Part shown: positions 59,896 through 64,000 of the stretch, piece by piece
Position numbering within the stretch: the first letter of the stretch is position 1
Layout: the number at the start of each line of letters is the position of its first letter
Source: Dinghuibacter sp964544695
Lineage (GTDB): Bacteria > Bacteroidota > Bacteroidia > Chitinophagales > Chitinophagaceae
Direction: 5' to 3'
Length of the DNA stretch: 64,000 nucleotides
Assembly: GCA_964544695.1 (NCBI GenBank)
Contig: CAZJDB010000081.1
Span: 1-64,000 of the forward strand
Program-made: the position numbers and the translations under genes
Notes under the pieces: model-generated
The model's input: the letters and a program-made list of their open reading frames with translations, nothing else
Database searches by the model: none
What the model was told of the DNA's origin: nothing

Positions 59896-60921
59896 ATGAA
59901 AAAATGGCTGATACTGCTGCTGATGCCTCTTTCATATGCGACACTCCGTGCCCAGGATCCGCATTTCTCCCAATTTTTTGCCTCCCCCCTCACCCTCAAC
60001 CCCGCTCTGACCGGCAAATTCGATGGACTTTACCGTATCGCGGGTAATTATCGCAATCAATGGCCTACCATCAATAACGCTTTCACCACGGCAACCCTGT
60101 CCGTCGATACCCGGATCATGGCAAACCGCATCCCGGAAAACGACGACTGGGGAATTGGTTTCATTGCGCTGACCGATCAGCAGGCCTCCGGGGTTCTCGA
60201 CCAGAACTATTTCTCCTTTTCCACGGCCTACCACAAAGGCCTGGATGAAGACGGGTACCACCAGTTGTCCATCGGTTTTCAGGGCACATATGCCGCCAGC
60301 CGGCTGGATGGAACCAAGGTCAACCTGGGAGACGAACTCGCCCCTGATGGGACCTGGACCGTTCCTTCCAACGATCCTTTTGCCAATCGCGTTTTTCAGG
60401 CGCACTATTTCGATTTCAATTCAGGGATTCTGTATAACGGATCGACCAGCGACCGAAATAACTTCTATATCGGAGGTTCCCTTTACCATATCAATCGTCC
60501 CAGGCAAAGTTTCGATCAGGATGACGGCGTCAATTATTACCTCCCCATACGCTGGACGGTACATGCGGGGGGACATTTCCCCATCGCCGACAACGCCGCC
60601 CTTTACATGAGCGCCCTTCACCAATCCCAGGCCGGAGCCCAGGAGAACCTGGTAGGCGCGGCCATTGCATTGAATGCCAACGATGATTGGTTCGTGAATC
60701 CCACCAATGTTTACATTGGTGCCTGGGTCCGTTTCGGCGATGCGATCCTGCCTTATGTCTCGCTGGAATTCGATGGGTTGCAGCTGGGTATTTCCTACGA
60801 CACGAATATTTCCCCCCTGAAGACCGCTTCCGACAGCCGGGGAGGTATCGAGGTTTCCCTCATTTACATCAAGAAGCCCTCCGATCCCAACAAGCGTCAC
60901 CTCAACTGCCCGAAGTTCTAG
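59896..60921 (+). CDS. PorP/SprF-family outer-membrane protein (type IX secretion-associated)
   Basis: The 341-residue product has a signal peptide (MKKWLILLLMPLSYATLRAQ) and the family start DPHFSQFFASPLTLNPALTGKFDGLYRIAGNYRNQW. It has alternating aromatic beta strands (FSFSTAYHKGL, FYIGGSLYHINRPRQSF) and ends in a barrel strand. PorP/SprF proteins accompany adhesins or OmpA-like partners secreted or anchored by the type IX system. No such partner is adjacent. Its stop lies within the end of the convergent mpg gene, a 20-bp overlap. Confidence 0.92.
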   Translation: MKKWLILLLMPLSYATLRAQDPHFSQFFASPLTLNPALTGKFDGLYRIAGNYRNQWPTINNAFTTATLSVDTRIMANRIPENDDWGIGFIALTDQQASGVLDQNYFSFSTAYHKGLDEDGYHQLSIGFQGTYAASRLDGTKVNLGDELAPDGTWTVPSNDPFANRVFQAHYFDFNSGILYNGSTSDRNNFYIGGSLYHINRPRQSFDQDDGVNYYLPIRWTVHAGGHFPIADNAALYMSALHQSQAGAQENLVGAAIALNANDDWFVNPTNVYIGAWVRFGDAILPYVSLEFDGLQLGISYDTNISPLKTASDSRGGIEVSLIYIKKPSDPNKRHLNCPKF

Positions 60922-61513
60922 GAGGCCTGCTGACCTGGGGATGGCCGGGTATCGAAAACCGGTAAGGTAATAAGGCATCCTCACCAGCATAATCCACGCC
61001 AATCCGCACGGACTCTTCCAGATCCGGCGTGATGTAGCCATCATCGGCAATGTACAGTTCGGATCCCAGGAGGCTCAATCCCGTTTGGGCGGTAGTGATG
61101 CCCAGGGCCTTGGAAACATTCCCCGGCCCGCGGCCCATGGTAGGATCGCCGGACCTTTTGCCTGTGCGCCGGAGCATCTCCGGGATCCCTTTCAATGGTT
61201 CTATTCCCCTGACCAGCACCGCGTGGGGGGTGTCCTTCCCATGCGTCACGACATTGAACAGGTAATGGATCCCATAGCACAGGTATACGTACGCCGTTCC
61301 CCCCCGCCCAAACATCACTTCCGTCCTGGACGTCCGTCTTCCACCATAAGCGTGGGACGCCCTGTCCGATACGCCCTCATACGCCTCCGTTTCCACGATT
61401 CGACCACTTGTCGGGTGCCCGCCGATACGGCTGACCAATACCTTTCCGATCAGGTCCCGGGCAATCCTGGTTACATCCGGCCGTTCGTAAAAATCCCTGG
61501 GTAATTTTTTCAT
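60902..61513 (-). CDS. mpg: DNA-3-methyladenine glycosylase (AAG/Mpg family)
   Basis: The AAG/Mpg family excises alkylated and deaminated purines such as 3-methyladenine and hypoxanthine. The 203-residue product has the characteristic EAYEGVSDRASHAYGGRRTSRTEVMFGRGGTAYVYLCYGIHYLFNVVT, with the catalytic Glu and intercalating Tyr, and DPTMGRGPGNVSKALGIT. It overlaps the PorP end by 20 bp and shares the first bases of its start codon with the divergent EI24 gene (CATG). Confidence 0.93.
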   Translation of the reverse strand: MKKLPRDFYERPDVTRIARDLIGKVLVSRIGGHPTSGRIVETEAYEGVSDRASHAYGGRRTSRTEVMFGRGGTAYVYLCYGIHYLFNVVTHGKDTPHAVLVRGIEPLKGIPEMLRRTGKRSGDPTMGRGPGNVSKALGITTAQTGLSLLGSELYIADDGYITPDLEESVRIGVDYAGEDALLPYRFSIPGHPQVSRPPRTSGS

Positions 61514-62318
61514 GCGAAATCATTTACATTTAGGCCCCGCAAAATCATCGGTATTGCTAAAGGAGCTCATTATATCTTTCCAATCTTATTACCAGGCGCA
61601 CGTCTTTATCCGCCGGCACAAATTATGGAAATGGATCATTATCCCGGGCATCCTTTACGCCGTTCTGTTTTCCGCGGGGCTTTGGTTCTTTATAGGCTCC
61701 TCGACGGACGCCATCGGCTACCTGTCGGGGCTATTGGGTATCCCCCACTGGCTGGATAAGATGCAGAGCGGATGGCTCAACTTCTTCGTATTGTTCGATG
61801 GCGTCATTCTGAAATTACTTCTCCTGCTGTTCTATTTTTCCCTGTTCAAATACCTGATCCTGGTCCTGGGTTCTCCCCTTTTCTCTTACCTCAGCGAAAA
61901 GACCGAAGCCATTATGGAGGGTACGGACTATCATGTCAATATCGCTTCCATCCGGAAAGATATGGCCAGGGGAATCGGCCAGGCCAGCCGGAACATAGGG
62001 TGGCAGACTGTATACACCTTCACCCTCCTGTTGTTGTCCTTCGTTCCCGTAGCGGGCTGGATTACCCCGCTGGTGGCCTTTTTCGTGGAATGCTATTTTT
62101 TCGGCTTTTCCATGTTGGATTATAGTTGCGCCCGTCACTTCCTGTCGGTGGGGCGGAGTAATGAATTCATTGCGGAAAGGAGGGGGTTGGCTATCGGCAA
62201 CGGGATCGTCTTTTATGCGATGCACCTATTCATTGTCGTGGGCTGGATATTGGCTCCCGCCTATGCCCTGGTTGCTGCCACCCTTAGCCTTTATCCCATC
62301 AAGCAGCAACCCCAATGA
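61512..62318 (+). CDS. EI24-domain (CysZ-like) membrane protein
   Basis: The 268-residue product has four or more helices: WKWIIIPGILYAVLFSAGLWFF, LLLLLFYFSLFKYLILVLGSPLF, TLLLLSFVPVAGWITPLVAFFV and HLFIVVGWILAPAYALV. The LGSPLFSYLSEK motif is typical of the EI24 family, which includes the sulfate permease CysZ. A link to the cys genes in this window is possible but not shown by position. The ATG at 61512 overlaps the mpg start; a TTG at 61554 (LLKELIISFQSYYQAH) fits the family N-terminus better and is a serious alternative. The gene ends with ATGA overlap into the methylase gene. Confidence 0.82.
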   Translation: MRNHLHLGPAKSSVLLKELIISFQSYYQAHVFIRRHKLWKWIIIPGILYAVLFSAGLWFFIGSSTDAIGYLSGLLGIPHWLDKMQSGWLNFFVLFDGVILKLLLLLFYFSLFKYLILVLGSPLFSYLSEKTEAIMEGTDYHVNIASIRKDMARGIGQASRNIGWQTVYTFTLLLLSFVPVAGWITPLVAFFVECYFFGFSMLDYSCARHFLSVGRSNEFIAERRGLAIGNGIVFYAMHLFIVVGWILAPAYALVAATLSLYPIKQQPQ

Positions 62319-63013
62319 ACGTCCAGGTATACCTCATTCCGACTGTACTTTCCGAAGAGGCGATCGATTCCATTCCAGCCTACGTATTGCAGGCCATCCA
62401 AACCTGTTCGGCCCTTTATGTGGAAAATGAAAGGACCAGTCGCCGCTTCCTCCGGAAACTCTCCAAAGACATCGTCATCGACTATTATAAATGGGTATCT
62501 ATCGGCAAAGCCGAAGATCCTGTCCTGGTCGAATTCCAGAAAGACCTTCGGGAGGGGCGCGTGGTGGGTATCCTCAGTGAGGCCGGTTGTCCGGGGATTG
62601 CGGATCCGGGCCAGCTTCTCGTGCGCGCCGCCCAGGAGGGAGGCTATACCGTACGGCCGCTGGTCGGTCCCAGCTCGATTCTCCTGGGCCTGATGGCCAG
62701 TGGCATGAATGGACAGCTCTTCCGCTTCAATGGTTACTTGCCCATCGATTCGGAAGAAAGGGGAAAAACGATCCGGAGGCTCGAAACGGAAGCCCACCTT
62801 ACGGGTTGCACCCAAATATTCATTGAAACGCCTTATCGAAACAAAGTGCTCCTGGATGCCTTTTTGAAGCACTGCAGGGCCGACACACACCTATGCATCG
62901 CCAGGGACATTACCGGCCCGGCCGAGTCCATACGCACCAAAACCATTTCCGAATGGAAAAAGGAAGTGCCTGACCTGCAAAAGGTCCCGACGTTGTTTTT
63001 ATTGGGGGAATGA
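62315..63013 (+). CDS. Tetrapyrrole-methylase-family SAM-dependent methyltransferase (RsmI-like)
   Basis: The 232-residue product has the SAM-binding domain of RsmI-like enzymes: VYLIPTVLSEEAID, VGILSEAGCPGIADPGQLLVRAAQEGG, VRPLVGPSSILLGLMASGMNG and FIETPYRNKVLLDAFL. Family members methylate ribosomal RNA or tetrapyrroles. The first motif lacks the typical TPIGNLxD of true RsmI, so this is a paralogous group and the substrate is uncertain. It overlaps the EI24 gene by 4 bp and the convergent small gene by 15 bp. Confidence 0.85.
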   Translation: MNVQVYLIPTVLSEEAIDSIPAYVLQAIQTCSALYVENERTSRRFLRKLSKDIVIDYYKWVSIGKAEDPVLVEFQKDLREGRVVGILSEAGCPGIADPGQLLVRAAQEGGYTVRPLVGPSSILLGLMASGMNGQLFRFNGYLPIDSEERGKTIRRLETEAHLTGCTQIFIETPYRNKVLLDAFLKHCRADTHLCIARDITGPAESIRTKTISEWKKEVPDLQKVPTLFLLGE

Positions 63014-63397
63014 ACCAGTGCCCACTCCCGGCTGGATAGAGATAATACTGTCTACCACAAAGCGGCTGTCCCCCCTCCAGGGCAGGCTCCCGATATATTG
63101 CTTGTAGTGCAATTTCACGACGCCCGTACCCAACCGCATAAGTTTTTGGGCCACGCTATCTCCGACCACCGAAAATTTAAGCTCGTTGGATTGAACAGCG
63201 CCGTTCACCGTTTTGGAGGTAAATCCCACCTGGATCATTTTCCCTTCAAACGTCTTGAACAGGAACCCACTCCTGACGACATAATTGAGCTGGCCCTCCG
63301 TCTCTCCCTCCTTGTAGACGAAGTAGAAACGGAAATAGAAGAATATGGCAATCACAGCGACTACCACAACAATGAACCAAGTAAGGAATTTTTTCAT
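62999..63397 (-). CDS. Membrane-anchored hypothetical protein, 132 residues
   Basis: The protein has one N-terminal helix (MKKFLTWFIVVVVAVIAIFFYFRFYFVYKEGE) and a periplasmic or cytoplasmic beta-rich part (LNYVVRSGFLFKTFEGKMIQVGF, VVKLHYKQYIGSLPWRGDSRFVVDSI). I recognise no named family. Its ATG overlaps the stop of the M28 peptidase gene (ATGA), so it is cotranslated with it. Its 3' end overlaps the methylase gene on the other strand by 15 bp. Confidence 0.7.
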   Translation of the reverse strand: MKKFLTWFIVVVVAVIAIFFYFRFYFVYKEGETEGQLNYVVRSGFLFKTFEGKMIQVGFTSKTVNGAVQSNELKFSVVGDSVAQKLMRLGTGVVKLHYKQYIGSLPWRGDSRFVVDSIISIQPGVGTGSFPQ

Positions 63398-64000
63398 AAG
63401 CCGTACTTACTTACAAGATAAACCAAACCCGCCATATTCACTGCCCCCAGCAACAATTCCCTCCGGTTGACCGCGTCAAACACGTCATTGGCCGCGTGGT
63501 GGAAATCGAAATACCGCTGGGAATCGGGTTGCAACTCTCCTACGACTGCCTTTACGGATGTCAGGGGGTTCACATCGGCGCCCCCGCCTCCTTCCTTCCA
63601 TTCACAAGCACCGTAAGGCTCCAGGAGAGGTTCCCAGGGACGCATGACCCGCAGTCCCTGAGCCTGGATGGAGAATCCCCTTGGGGAAAATCCTCCGGCA
63701 TCGCTTTCAAGGCCAAATATGTAATGGAGACCGTCCTTTGCCGCCGCGGCCGCATAGGCTTGTCCGCCCCTTCCTCCGTTTTCTTCATTCATGAACATGA
63801 CCGCCCGGATCGTCCTTGCCGGACGAATCCCGGAGGCCTTGATGGTCCGGAGGACCTCGATGCTTTGCACGATGCCTGCCCCATCGTCCTGGGCACCTTC
63901 GGCAAGGTCCCAGGAATCCAGGTGACCGCCCACGGTGATAATCTCATCCGGGTGCTCGACTCCCCTCAACTCTCCGATGACGTTAAAGGAAGGGGTATCG
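63394..64000 (-). CDS. M28-family zinc peptidase, C-terminal part (cut by window edge)
   Basis: The frame enters at the window edge and runs about 202 codons, missing its N-terminus. The M28 core is intact: VGGHLDSWDLAEGAQDDGAG (first zinc His, then bridging Asp), MNEENGGRGGQAYA (catalytic Glu pair), a later Asp in LESDAGGF, and the final His in DFHHAANDVFD. These are zinc aminopeptidases or carboxypeptidases, usually secreted in Bacteroidota; the signal sequence would lie beyond the window. The residues before the listed TTG (PSFNVIGELRGVEHPDE) show that the gene continues to the right. Confidence 0.88.
   Translation of the reverse strand, partial: DTPSFNVIGELRGVEHPDEIITVGGHLDSWDLAEGAQDDGAGIVQSIEVLRTIKASGIRPARTIRAVMFMNEENGGRGGQAYAAAAAKDGLHYIFGLESDAGGFSPRGFSIQAQGLRVMRPWEPLLEPYGACEWKEGGGGADVNPLTSVKAVVGELQPDSQRYFDFHHAANDVFDAVNRRELLLGAVNMAGLVYLVSKYGL

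Noticed and set aside
1..64000. tRNA, rRNA or riboswitch genes
   Set aside because: I looked through the intergenic gaps and saw no cloverleaf, rRNA segment or known riboswitch core; a covariance-model search was not possible here.

Overview
The window looks like chromosomal DNA of a member of the Bacteroidota, most probably class Chitinophagia. The signs are: ExbB/ExbD/TonB paralogues with a family-specific TonB N-terminus; a PorP/SprF-type outer-membrane protein; an RHS/YD-type protein; a 14-gene complex I operon with a short NuoG; a compact primary sigma factor without region 1.1; and promoter sequences matching the Bacteroidota TAnnTTTG -7 element, usually without Shine-Dalgarno sequences.

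Layout. (1) 1-5140 is an accessory region: the start of an RHS/YD-type gene, a Gln-rich coiled-coil/beta-barrel protein, a possible Nmad2-like (DNA-modification-associated) protein with a small partner, a zinc-finger/HTH protein fused to an unrelated C-terminal domain, a PD-(D/E)XK nuclease-like protein, and a 10-bp tandem repeat. It abuts the 3' end of mnmE, a known integration hotspot in other bacteria. (2) 5141-12361 holds mnmE and a leftward TonB energy-transduction locus (exbB, exbD, exbD, tonB) followed by a second tonB, a short TonB C-terminal-domain gene and an exbD broken by one in-frame stop. A roughly 220-bp intergenic repeat accompanies the tonB copies. (3) 12735-15284 encodes a large secreted zinc metalloprotease. 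(4) 15319-30147 is the complete complex I operon nuoA-N, read leftward, with an outer-membrane-protein gene between nuoE and nuoF and an ABC permease coupled to nuoN. (5) 30271-33169 holds a TPR protein, a PstS-like lipoprotein and a small membrane protein.

(6) 33281-46654 is housekeeping: a low-molecular-weight phosphatase and hisS; a thiolase and a DinB-like protein; rlmN with two pseudouridine synthases; assimilatory sulfate reduction (cysH, cysD, cysN) led by a 1-Cys peroxiredoxin; rpsP-rimM; ffh; and the primary sigma factor. (7) 46962-64000 carries a START-like protein, an LptF/G permease, an Lrp/AsnC regulator with an EamA exporter, an M20 dipeptidase, an S4-domain protein with trmD, two LolA-like proteins, adenine deaminase with tag, anmK with oxyR, upp, a PorP/SprF protein, mpg, an EI24 protein, a tetrapyrrole-methylase-family enzyme and a truncated M28 peptidase.

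Genes are packed tightly. Many same-strand neighbours overlap through ATGA or TAATG, and four convergent pairs share their stop codons in a 4-bp CTAG/CTAA. No rRNA, tRNA, CRISPR array or complete insertion sequence was seen. Functional names rest on motif recognition without database searches.
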